A stretch of 64,000 nucleotides of DNA from Gymnothorax reevesii (lineage: Eukaryota > Chordata > Actinopteri > Anguilliformes > Muraenidae), in assembly GCA_029721435.1 (NCBI GenBank), contig CM056588.1, forward strand, positions 40,565,430 to 40,629,429, written 5' to 3'. The position numbers were made by a program, and so were the translations under genes. Position 1 is the first letter of the stretch. Every line of letters starts with the position of its first letter. The notes under the pieces are model-generated. The model was not told where the DNA came from. It saw only the letters and a program-made list of their open reading frames with translations, and made no database searches. This document shows positions 33,801-43,965 of this stretch, piece by piece.

Positions 33801-35758
33801 TTTCATTTCATAGTGTGCTAGATATTTTCAGTGGGGGACAAGTCTGGACTGGAGGCAGGCTAGTTTAGTACCGAAACTTATTTTAAAATACAAATCCATA
33901 TTGTTGTAATATGTCCAGAATATGATTTGGCATTGTCTTGCTGTAATAAGCAAAGCCTTCTCTGAAAAATACATCGTCTGGATGGACTGTATATGCTGCT
34001 CCAAAACCTTAATATCATTCAGCACTAATGTTGTCCTTACAGTTTTGCAAGTCATCCATGCAACGTGCACTGAGTGCTGATAACAAGGCAGAGGGTCTCA
34101 CCCCTCTAACGCCGAGAGGACGTGGTGTTCATGATTTCAATAAAATAGTAGCTCATTTTGACTGGTGAGAACACAGGACAGTTTTCCACTTTGTCGCAGT
34201 CGATCTGACGAGAGCTTGGGCCCAGAGAAGCCGGTAGCATTTCTGGATCTTGTTTATACATGGGCGTAGCTTTACACGGTAGATTTCTAACTTGCATTTG
34301 CGGATGCAGTGACGAAGACTGTTCACCGACAGTGGGTTTCGGAAGTGTTCCTAATCCAATGCAGTGATTTTCATGACAAAATCCTGTCTATTTTTAAATG
34401 CAGTGCCACCAAAGGGCCGGAAGTAATGGCCATTCAGTTTTGTTTTTTGGCCTTGCCCCTTGCACACAGCGATTTCTCTGGATTCTCTGAATCTTTCAAT
34501 GATATTATGTACTCTAAATGATGAAATCCCCAAATAATTTTCCAATTTTTAATATATTCACATTCAGTCTCTCACAGAGTGCAGAATGGTAAAGCCCTCA
34601 CCATCTTTATTTCTGAAACACTCAACCTTTCTGGGATGTTCTTTTTATGCTCAATCCTGTTGCGAACTACGCCCATTTTGACTGAAGCACATTGGAAACC
34701 TTAAATGAATTCCATTGTGTGAAAGATGCAATGCGTGTGCGCGTGTGTACTTGTGTGTATTAGACACATGCTGCCCATCTCTCTTAACACACACATCCTA
34801 TCTGTTTGAACAGCTGGCCTGAGAACAGCGGACGAGACTGTATTACACACCATTGTCGACTTCCTGTCTTACCTGAAGCTGAAAGGTAAGGCACTCCCAA
34901 GATAATTATGAATATACCTCAGTTAAGTGAACATGGATCTAATTGTCCACCTGTAGCCAGCCCCGACTTGCATTGGTATGGCTGAGTCTAGATACCCTAC
35001 CAATAGACCCTGCTACATACTCGAATAGTGCCTTACCAGATGTCAGACTGTGGAGCACATCCACCCACTGGTACAGAGCCTTAACGATTAGCAGGCCCAT
35101 CCACACACTGGTACTCTGCCTTAACAGATACCACAGGATGGGGCCCATCCTCGCTCTAGAACAGTGCTTTAATAGATGCTTGACTGTGTAGCCCATCTGC
35201 AACCTGGAACACAGCCTTAACAGATACCAGACAATGAGGCTAATCCACACTCTGGAACATGCTCCCTTAACAGATAATTTGCTATCTGGGACATCTGCAC
35301 ATAGGAACTTAGCTGTAGTTACTGGACCATGGGGCCTATCCACACTTTGGCACAGATCATGGGGCTAATCCACACATTGGTACGGAGCCTTAACAGATAC
35401 CAAACCATGAGGCCCATCGACACGGCAGCACAGAGCTTCAATAGATACCAGGTCATGGGACCCATTTACACGGTGGAACAGAGCCTTAAGGGATACCAGA
35501 CCGTGGGACAATCCATACATTGCCAAGGTGTTTTAGCACATACCCGACCATAGGGCCTATCCAAACACTGATACAGCGCCTGAGCAGAAAGCAGGTGATG
35601 AGGCCCATCCATACCACAGAACAAAGCCTCAACAGGATGAGTTACCCAGCAGCCATATTTTCATTCTTATTCTTGTGCTCTTGACCTTTTTTTCAGAAAT
35701 GGGAGCCCTTGATAACGTCTCCCCTTCGCTCACATCAGAGGAGCTGGGCCAGCCTTAG
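30541..35758 (+). CDS. gal: gal: galanin/GMAP prepropeptide, complete
   Basis: Precursor of the neuropeptide galanin, which is secreted by neurons and endocrine cells and acts on GALR receptors. Exons 30541-30621, 31193-31247, 33354-33440, 34814-34885 and 35697-35758 join with matching phases into 118 codons plus TAG. Residues 1 to about 25 are a signal peptide (MQKCIGVVCAFLISCAALSE). KEKR, ending in a dibasic site, precedes the mature peptide GWTLNSAGYLLGP, then HAIDSHRVLSNKHGLA, then GKR. The Gly is the amide donor, so the product is a 29-residue amidated galanin. The remainder is GMAP, with the family motif ETVLHTIVDFLSYLKLKE followed by MGALD. The receptor-binding N-terminus is unchanged. 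A CRE and TATA box lie upstream, and ppp6r3 is the upstream neighbour, as expected. No frameshift or stop; a functional gene. Confidence 0.97.
30622..31192 (+). other. gal intron 2 with (AAT)n microsatellite
   Basis: A 571-bp intron. The tract at about 30836-30918 is AAT repeats with a few interruptions. Confidence 0.85.
31193..31247 (+). CDS. gal: gal coding exon 3: KEKR site and galanin N-terminus
   Basis: Acceptor GACCGCAG, donor C/GTGAGT. It encodes AKEKRGWTLNSAGYLLGP plus the first base of the His codon. This is the invariant receptor-binding part of galanin and the clearest gene signature in the window. Confidence 0.98.
31248..33353 (+). other. gal intron 3 (2.1 kb)
   Basis: AT-rich at first. 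No additional exon or clear transposon was recognised. It may hold intronic regulatory sequence, for which I have no direct evidence. Confidence 0.6.
33354..33440 (+). CDS. gal: gal coding exon 4: galanin C-terminus, amidation site, GMAP start
   Basis: Acceptor GATGGACAG, donor A/GTAAGC. It completes His and reads AIDSHRVLSNKHGLA, the GKR processing and amidation site, then DLPIEDETKS of GMAP. Confidence 0.96.
33600..34560 (-). pseudogene. Decayed Tc1 copy in gal intron 4, same family as the element at 43578-46190
   Basis: On the minus strand, LGISSFRVHNIIERFRESRE matches LGISSFTVRNIVKRFRESGE of the 43.6-kb element. Further matches follow in order, including CTTCTCTGGGCCCAAGCTC and the region around the second catalytic Asp (near 33940) and the SPIEN motif (near 33840). 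Many stops and indels. Termini not defined. Confidence 0.75.
34814..34885 (+). CDS. gal: gal coding exon 5: GMAP core
   Basis: Acceptor TTTGAACAG, donor AAAG/GTAAGG. It encodes TGLRTADETVLHT and then IVDFLSYLKLK, the conserved amphipathic GMAP segment (mammals have TIIEFLSFLHLKE). Confidence 0.95.
35001..35640. repeat. Diverged minisatellite in gal intron 5
   Basis: About a dozen irregular units of 45-60 bases share CCTTAACAGATACCA, GGGGCCCATCCACACACTGG and close variants. The long frames here come from the repeat. Its first 155 bases recur at 37761-37925. Confidence 0.8.
35697..35758 (+). CDS. gal: gal terminal coding exon with stop
   Basis: The acceptor TTTTTTTCAG ends at 35696. The exon completes Glu, reads MGALDNVSPSLTSEELGQP and stops at TAG 35756-35758. 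The M/A-GALD motif after LKLKE matches the end of GMAP in other vertebrates. Confidence 0.94.
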
Positions 35759-35988
35759 CAGGGGGTTGGCCTCACACATACTGTTTTGGTTCCCTCTAAT
35801 CTCTCACGCACTTTCCAAATGGATCCTGAGACACACTGCTGCAGCCCTGTCGCCGTGCAAGTTACTGGAGCCTTCTCCCCTGCTGAACTCTGACAAACAC
35901 ACAGGAGTGAGTTCTGTTTGGTTTTGTTGTTTAATTTATTTATTTCTGGTTGGTTGTTTTTTTTTTCTTTTTGGGAAACTGTCCCATG

Positions 35989-35994
35989 AATAAA
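35989..35994 (+). promoter_or_regulatory. Poly(A) signal of gal
   Basis: AATAAA about 230 bases after the galanin stop, giving a short 3' UTR as in other GAL genes. Confidence 0.75.
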
Positions 35995-36014
35995 ACAAGT
36001 TAAGTGCATTGATT

Positions 36015-38434
36015 CATTAAATCTTTCATTCAGATCTTTGTACAACTCAATCTTATCAGCAAGGTCCGAAACAGTTATGCGATATTAAAGTGTTAATGGT
36101 TCTCTTGAGATTCAATATCAGCAATGAGCTGCACTACAGTACAGCATAATGCTCAGATGTAGAGGAACATTTATAGACGCAAACCGACGCTTCACCATGG
36201 CATGGTATCCCCCAAGTAGTTCCTGACTTGTCCGTGGTCCTTTTCGGGCAGCCCAGCGATAACCGACAGCACAGCTGAGGCGCCCTGCTCCATACTCAGG
36301 TCTCCCTGCAGCAGCAAAGAAATGGGACCAATGGCCTAGTTGACCACCAGCTAGCATTCAAAACCAGTCTGGGCAAGACCTTAAGAATCTCACCCTGTCA
36401 CAGCCTATTGGGCAGCAACTAGAGGCCATAGTTGCATCACGTTTCGCCATAATTTAAGTAGGGCATATTTACTAAATCAGGAAGTTTTAATTGTAAAACA
36501 TTGTTGAAAACCCAAAAGTGACATTTTTTTTTAAACTGCAAAAAACTTTGAGACACGGTCCAAAGGAAGCTCCATATAAAATATGAGGTGAATTTGGCCA
36601 GGGGTTTCAGAGGAGAAGATAATGAGAGATTTTGCCAATGAAACACAACCGCAACTATAATGATGGCCCCTGGACGCAATTATCCCAATATCTCAGGCTG
36701 CTTATTGGCCGGTGAGCTAAAAACAAACAGATGCAGGGGGCTGTCTCAGTTACAGCTTGCAAAAATATCAACCCGTGGGACTGAATGAATATCCAATGGA
36801 GTTGAGGGTGGTTTCACTTATTACATTCGAAAAAAGCACTGGCGCTAAACTTATAGCAAACCTGCAAACGTATTTACTTAATGTGCATTTTTGTGAATTT
36901 ACTAAATTGACTGAAAACTGAATTAAGAGCAGCCATGATATCCAGGCTCACAAAATATTCCTCTGTATTAAATGTTTTGTGTATACAAAACATCTGATCC
37001 ATCAGGTGCATCCATCAGGTCCTCAGCAGTACCGTCACTGTCCTAAGATTTTAAAACGCATAAATCTGCATGTATAGAAGTGTTGATCTGAGTGAAGGTG
37101 GCATGACCAAGCAAAAGATGACATCAGTTGATTGAAGAACATGAAGAATCTCCAAGCTAGAATAATTGGTTAGAACAGGCCGAAGGGGGAACCATGAAAG
37201 AACTATTCTTGACATGTAACTGTTCATCACAAGATCATGACCTCTGTTAAAATTTTGTTGGAGATTAATAGCCCACCAGGTAGAATTCACCTTGCTGGTT
37301 CTCCAGGCACTTTATAAATGCTGGCATTGTTTCATGAATGAAGATTCATAATGTGCATGGGCCCAAAATTTAACACTCTTCCTTTGGCCTGGAGTCTGAC
37401 AACTCCATTTAGCCACCTATTTTTACCTCTTTACTGCCTCCTTTCATGGGATGCTTTCTGCACTCCCCTGGTAGGACACACGGAACAATAGCGAGGGAGG
37501 AATTTTAGAACATGGAAATGGAGAGTGTATGTAACGATAATGGACTGTATTTGTCCAGCATCAATCTGAGGCCATGTCTATTACAGTCAAGACTGATGTG
37601 ATGGTGGATCCGTTGGTCAATCATTTATTGGAAAAAAATACAAAGCGCTTGTATTTACTTGCTCAAGTATTCTGTGGGAGCTTTCAACTCCACATTTCTG
37701 CCTCCTGAAATATTTTTAAAGATGGTGGACAATATCCTGGTCAGTTAAGAGCTGAGGAGACCAATAGACCCTGCTACATACTAGAATAGTGCCATACCAG
37801 ATTTCAGACTGTGGAGCACATCCACCCACGGGTACAGAGCCTTAACGATTAGCAGGTCATGGGGCCCATCCACACACTGGTACTCTGCCTTCACAGATAC
37901 CACAGGATGGGGCCCATCATCGCTCAGCTCGTCAGCTGAGAGCTGAAGAGAGGGTCCTTATCAGGTGACCACTAATGACTTGATGGAAGTTCTGTGCCGT
38001 ACCAAGACACACAGATTAGACTAACTGGAGTTGGGAGGGGGCAATCATAATTTCTCTATCTGAAGTTTTCAGTAATCACATCTTCATTCTTCAAGGTTAT
38101 TCACAGATTAATACAATTTTCCACTCTAATGAAACACGAAATAGTTTCTTTGGAGGTTTTCAGAAAACTGATTTGAGTGAATATCCTCAGGAGATTGTCC
38201 AATGATGATTTAACGAGGGCCAGAGAGATAAGATTGTGTAGCGTGGAATGAGCTTCAGGAAAACTGGGCCATGTGGTCTGTGTTTTTAATGGAGAGCCCC
38301 AAACAACTAGATGCCCAATCATGCCCCAACCCCACCCCAAACATTCCCAATGAACCCACCCATAACCCAGAGCCCACCCCAAACAATCACCATGGGCCCC
38401 CTCATGACCCCAAATCCCCACCCACAACACTCAC
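36015..38434. other. Intergenic, no gene seen apart from a local duplication
   Basis: Nothing with support except the copy of gal intron 5 sequence at 37761-37925. The minus-strand frame at 36118-36357 has no recognised motif. Confidence 0.5.
37761..37925 (+). repeat. Second copy of a ~160-bp segment from gal intron 5
   Basis: It begins CCAATAGACCCTGCTACATA and stays nearly identical to 35000-35156, apart from about eight extra bases (TCATGGGG) and a few substitutions. The copies are 2.7 kb apart in the same orientation. Confidence 0.88.
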
Positions 38435-38601
38435 CGCGGGCCCCACAGTATCCATTCGTACCAGTCCCGGATGGAGAGCCATGCACAGGATCCTGTCTGA
38501 CTGCAGATCCACAGCCAGGCACCTTGTCACCATGTTGAGCGCCACCTGTGGGCAGGTGGAGGAAATGTTGTGGTTTTCATTCAGACATATTTTCATATCA
38601 T

Positions 38602-39500
38602 GAGGTTCCCCCATCTTCAAGCAATTGGAGATAGACAGATTCTTCAGAAAATTAGGCTTTATTGAGGCATATTGATAAATATAAAGCCAAGTTATTTTTG
38701 CGCTAGAAGAACTTACATTCTGCTTTTCACACCAGTTTTTATACCTTCATCACAGGAAATATCTTCCAAATATGGTTTTTCTGCCTTCTCGTTCTCACGC
38801 TACATTGGTTCAATAATGTAATGTCTGCGACTTACTTGTTTTTCTCTTTTTATCATTAGTTGGCATCCCTTACAAAATAAATTCAATAAAGGCTACTTGT
38901 TTCACAGGACTTTTAGTTGGGTCACAGGTTTTCCCACAGACAGGCAAACCAAAATACTGCCAACCTGCCTTGAAAACTGCAACCAAAAGATAACAACCCT
39001 CTTCCAGTTTAATACTAGAGCATGCATAACACTAAAAAGGACTGGAAAATTATAGCCAAGAGAGGAGAAAAATACAGTCATAGGAATAAGATACAAGTAG
39101 ATATAAAAATGATTCAACTGGTTATGTATTCAGATCAACTAAACAGAAGCCTGCTTACTAATCAAAGCTACAGAAGCCCGCTGCTTATGTGTGTGTGAGT
39201 TGATCATGCATGTGTGAATTGTATTGCTTGTATGTGTGTGTGTGTACGTGTGCTGCTTGTGCCTGTGTATGTGTGTGTGCATGTATCTGTGTGTACTGCT
39301 CATGCGTGTGTGTGAACAGCTTGTATATATGTGTGTGTGTGTGTGTGTGCGTGCATGTGTACGTGTGCATATGCCTGTGCGTGTATTACTGCTGCTCACA
39401 TAATATGGTTACTGATTATAATTATTGATGATGGTTATTAATAATGGTTATTGGTTTACTGATTAATATGATGAGAAATATTGAAATATGATCCTCAACA
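38602..39500 (-). mobile_element. LTR-like dispersed repeat, copy A
   Basis: It aligns over its whole length with 53891-54749, from GAGGTTCCCCCATCTTCAA to GATCCTCAACA. Read on the minus strand it starts TGTTGAGGATCATATTTCA and has an AATAAAGCC poly(A) signal about 50 bases before its end, the layout of an LTR. A TG microsatellite has expanded inside this copy (39186-39390). No clear target duplication. Confidence 0.65.
39186..39390. repeat. (TG)n-rich microsatellite
   Basis: Imperfect TG repeats with ATG and CGTG interruptions, within the LTR-like repeat. Confidence 0.9.
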
Positions 39501-40742
39501 GCAACAAGTTGAGAGATCTAATCAAGTCATAGGTGGGATAAGAACCTCAAGCTCTCATTCAAACCAAAGGGTTTGTTGTAGGAAAACGCAATTTCATTGA
39601 GCTTAGCTTTATGATTCTCTATGAGTGGTCCTTAGGAGCAGTCCTTAAATGTGGCCTCAGGGTCCTGACAGAGTTGCAGGGAGCCCAGCCTGGCGGACAT
39701 GTTGATCACCAAGGCCCGATGAGCCCCCATCCCATCGCCCTGCCTAGCGGCTGCCCTTAGCAGGGGCAGGAAGGCCTACATCAAAGAACATACAGGATCA
39801 ACTCAGCCAGTTAGCTACACCGAAACGGCGTCACACGATTGATGGGACTGCGGGCTTCAGCTTGCGCCTAATTTTTATTGTATTTATTGGTTTGTTTATT
39901 AGTCAGTGGCTACGCAGAGAGAGCACGATTACGCATGACGAACACATCCATCAGAACAGATGCTCATAACGAGATAGCAGCTAAAGCCCATTTGCGACTG
40001 CTGTCCCTATCACCTTAAAAATCAGACCCCGGAAACAAGAAGAGGTAACAGCTGAATGGACAGCTTTAATAAGTCTATTAAGGGCTTAGCAACAATGAAA
40101 TGAAAATCCATAGACCCTGCAGCAATCCAGGGTTATGGTTGCAGACCAGGGAACAAATAAGGATTATGACTGAACTTGTTTGCATATTAGAAATGGGCTA
40201 AATAGCTGTTCTCATCACTTTCTCCCTATTGATGAAGGTGAAATTTAAGAACAGTTCCGATTTATTTAAAATAACCATCCATTCTCACTGATAATCAAAG
40301 CGCAGTTCTTCTGTACTGCTGGCGACAGCAATCCGGAATGTGCCTTCAGAAGCATTTGGTCACTGTAACCATGTTATGTTAAGGGTTTAAGAAATATACA
40401 TATTTCTTGGTGGGATGGTGTGAGCATATGCGCACAGGTTTGTGCTTGTGCATAGGTGTGTCCTGAGTTATGGATGTCAATGTGCACATATGCTCACGTG
40501 TACGTGTGTGCGTGTGTGTGTGTGTGTGTGCTGACAGAGCAGCAGGTGAGTGGTAATCAGAGTTTATGGTGACTGGGTCATGTGGATCATGAAGGGGAAG
40601 ACATAAATACAGGCAGACCTTTCATGTATTTACACAGAAATGAAAAACTGATACATTTACTTTGGTGACCATGAGAGGGGCCACAGTATTGGTCCCAAAG
40701 TGCTTCATCATGCAGCTGGTGTCCACAGTCCCTACTTCAGAG

Positions 40743-40812
40743 CATGAGGAGGACGCGAGGAAGCATTAGTTATCATGAGAGAGGAGGGCATGAGGAATTA
40801 TTAGTTATCATG
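40743..40812. repeat. Left part of a 35-bp minisatellite, cut off by an insertion
   Basis: Two units containing TTAGTTATCATGAGAGAGGA and GCATGAGGAA. The array stops at CATG 40809-40812 and resumes in register at 42434. Confidence 0.92.
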
Positions 40813-42433
40813 TGTAGAACCTGAATATTTAATTTGGTTCACAATATATGTCAAAAATCATATTGTTGGAACATGTGCCCATTATGCATGTAAAATCTGA
40901 ATGTTTGGTTGATCTGGTGCAGCCCAAAAGCTAGCAGTAAAGTTTTATAACCCTAGAATGGTCTTATTGCCTGCCGGTGAGAGTGGCATCCTTTGTTCCC
41001 CACGGCGGGGGGTGGGAGCCATCAAGTCTAGCAGGCCCAGCATCTCAAATTCACTGGTTTCATTGAAGTTAAAGCGCAGCTACCTTAATCGGCTTAAAAC
41101 AACCTAAACTTCTATCAAATTCATAATATATTTCTATTCTATATCCTAAAAGGAACCTCTCATATATTTATCACACTATTGGGCTATAATATTCCATTTT
41201 AAGGCTTTTCCATGACAACTGCATCATTTTAGCACACATTCCTATCATGTTTGGTCTCTTTATTCTCGGGGGAGTCCAAGGAGTTGAATGGAACATGTTT
41301 CATTTCCCTTGGAATTATGGTTCGTTTGTAAGATTCATTCAAGCAACTACCCTAGTCTCCCTGTGCAAATTATCTTATCACCTAGGCCAGTAAAACACTG
41401 ATTCGGCCAACCTTCCCTCTACCTTGTTCGGAGGTGTGGTTTGGAGTCTTTAAAGGTACGAGATCCTGAGGGGTGGGGGGCTTCTCTCTTCTCTTCTTGC
41501 TCCTGCTCTTCTTCTTCCTGTCCTGGCCTTTCTTGGTCAACTTCTGACGTGCGAATAGGTAAGCGGGGAGAGGTCACGTGCTGCCTTGTTCCGGAGCGGG
41601 GGAACATGTGAGTTCTCCCCGACCACGTGGAGTGATTTTAGCTCCGTGTGGTCATTCATCTTTTCCAGGTATGAAAATACTCTAAATCCTTCTAAATTAT
41701 ATGTAACGGTAATTGGCTTATCATTGATTTGTTTGATTCAAGTTGTGCCTACCTGGTGAATTAAATTATTGTTATTCTTTTTCCAGCCTGCGTGTTCTCA
41801 TTGTATATTCTTTCTGTCCTTGTTGCGATTGGGACTTAAGGGGAGACTCCTACCAAGACATGTGTAGGTAGCGATACTTCTAAGTTAGATTGAGATTGGG
41901 TTCTACCTATTAAGGGGTTATGAAATTACCGGCTCTTAAGATTTAGCTATTGGTTAATCTTTCTAAGGGGCCCTTTGATATACATAAACCTAGGTTCGTG
42001 GTACGTTCATACTCAGAGCTATTTGCCTGATGTTGCTACCATGCCAGTCTCCTCTATCCAATGGAAGTATTGTCGAATTAGACCAGGCAGTGACGCCTAT
42101 TTTAACCCTAGGGGGTGTTCTGCTTAGTGACAGTGGTTTTCGCAGATAGAGTTCGGGTGCGTAACTGCCCTGAGATTCACGCATGCTGTTTCAATTCTAA
42201 TTCTAATTTGGAGTCAGATTTTTAACGAGGATTATAGCTAAATTTTGTATTCTAACTGTTATATGGAGTCAGATAAATCGTAACCATTGCGCTTTCATGC
42301 CCCGTCCTCGGACGGTGAATAATATCCTTTATATTGTGATTCACACCAGCCAGAAGAATGCTCTAATTAAAGTTAGACTAAGAGAACACGTGAGGCCTTC
42401 ACCCCGGCAATATCCGCCTTTTGGGGTTTTACA
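40813..42433. mobile_element. 1621-bp solo-LTR-like insertion in the minisatellite
   Basis: It begins TGTAGAACC and ends GGTTTTACA: TG...CA ends within a short imperfect inverted repeat. It is flanked by the 4-base duplication CATG (40809-40812 and 42434-42437). Removing it restores an exact 35-bp repeat unit, so it is certainly an insertion. No gag, pol or env frame is present. ATTAAA signals and a CT-rich stretch fit an LTR left by recombination between the two ends of a provirus or retrotransposon. Family unknown. Confidence 0.8.
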
Positions 42434-43421
42434 CATGAGAGAGGAGGGCATGAGCAAGCGTTTGTTATCATGAGAGAGGAGGACATGAGGAAGTATTAGT
42501 TATCATGAGAGAGGAGGACATGAGGAAGCGTTAGTTATCATGAGAGAGGAAGACGTGAGGAAGCGTTAGTTATCATGAGAGAGGAGGGCATGAGGAAGCG
42601 TTAGTTATCATGAGAGAGGAGGACATGAGGAAGCGTTAGTTATCATGAGAGAGGAGGGCATGAGGAAGCGTTAGTTATCATGAGAGAGGAGGGCATGAGG
42701 AAGCGTTAGTTATCATGAGAGAGGAGGACATGAGGAAGCATTAGTTATCACGATAGAGGAGGACATGAGGAAGCATCAGTTATCATGAGAGAGGAGGACA
42801 TGAGGAAGCATTAGTTATCACGATAGAGGAGGACATGAGGAAGCATCAGTTATCATGAGAGAGGAAGACGTGAGGAAGCATTAGTTATCATGAGAGAGGA
42901 GAGTGTGAGAGAAAGCATTAGATATCATGAATGAGGAGGACGCGAGGAAGCATTAGTTATGATGGGAGAGGAGGACGTGAAGAAGCATTAGTTATCATGA
43001 GAGAGGAGGACATGAGGAAGCATTAGTTATCATGAGAGAGGAGGACATGAGGAAGCATCAGTTATCATGAGAGAGGAAGACGTGAGGAAGCATTAGTTAT
43101 CACGATAGAGGAGGGCATGAGGAAGCATTAGTTATCATGAGAGAGGAGGGCATGAGGAAGCATTAGTTATCATGAGAGAGGAGGGCATGAGGAAGCATTA
43201 GTTATCATGAGAGAGGAGGACATGAGGAAGCATTAGTTATCATGAGAGAGGAGGGCATGAGGAAGCATTAGTTATCATGAGAGAGGAGGGCATGAGGAAG
43301 CGTTAGTTATCACGATAGAGGAGGACATGAGGAAGCATCAGTTATCATGAGAGAGGAAGACGTGAGGAAGCATTAGTTATCATGAGAGAGGAGGGCATGA
43401 GGAAGCATTAGTTATCATGAA
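42434..43421. repeat. 35-bp minisatellite array, about 28 units
   Basis: The unit is TTAGTTATCATGAGAGAGGA followed by GGACATGAGGAAGCA. Variants (GGGCATG, AAGACGTG, CACGATAGAGG) recur in blocks, suggesting higher-order amplification. Not coding. Confidence 0.97.
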
Positions 43422-43965
43422 AGATATGCTCCCATCTAGATGGTATTTTTTTCCAGAAATGTTCCAGCATTTTCCAGTAAAGCAATATCAAACCACATTC
43501 TGCATGGATTACAATTACACTGGCTGCATACGCTGTGAATGTGGGCACTAGATCCACTTACCTATAGGCTTGATATACAAAACCCAAAACCAGTGAAGAT
43601 TTACACATTATGTAAATCGGAAATAAAAACAGAATACAATTTGCAAATCCTTTTCAACCTATATTCAATTGAATACACTGCAAAGACAAGTTACTTTATG
43701 TTCGAACAGGTAAACTTTGTAATTTTTTGCAAATATTAGCTCATTTGGAATTTGATGCCTGCAACATGTTTCAAAAAAGCTGGCACAAGTGGCAAAAAAG
43801 ACTGAGAGAGTTGAGGAATGCTCATCTAACACTTATTTGGAACATCCCACAGGTGAACGGGCTAATTGGGAACAGGTGGGTGCCATGATTGGGTATAAAA
43901 GCAGCTTCCCTGAAATGCTCAGTCATTCACAAACAAGGATGGGTTGAGGTTCACCACTTAGTGAA

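Larger units (their letters stand above)
38435..40734 (-). pseudogene. Relic of a C-factor-like short-chain dehydrogenase/reductase gene
   Basis: Three exon-like blocks lie in the right order on the minus strand. Block 40661-40734 reads DTSCMMKHFGTNTVAPLMVT plus K, before a GTAAAT donor. Block 39627-39775 follows a TAG acceptor and reads AFLPLLRAAARQGDG, then RALVINMSARLGSLQL. Block 38435-38545, with acceptor CCACAG and donor GTGAGT, reads VALNMVTRCLAVDLQSDRIL and then CMALHPGLVRMD. These match the helix-4, catalytic-Ser and post-catalytic segments of C-factor-type SDR proteins. Signs of decay: the middle block meets TAA with no donor, the YxxxK catalytic segment is missing, and the usual GWVxTDMGG motif reads GLVRMDTVG. 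The TGxxxGIG and NNAG exons were not found. Introns are retained, so it is not a processed copy. A live gene with one unrecognised exon is less likely. Confidence 0.72.

Noticed and set aside
34939..35553. Frames of 74-134 residues on both strands in gal intron 5
   Set aside because: They are read from the decayed minisatellite, and true gal exons flank it.
38271..38603. Pro/Asn-rich plus-strand frames near 38.3 kb
   Set aside because: They come from a CCCCA-rich stretch. The coding resemblance here is on the minus strand (SDR relic).
42434..43421. CRISPR-like array
   Set aside because: Units are contiguous 35-bp tandem repeats with no unique spacers, in a vertebrate genome, so this is a minisatellite.
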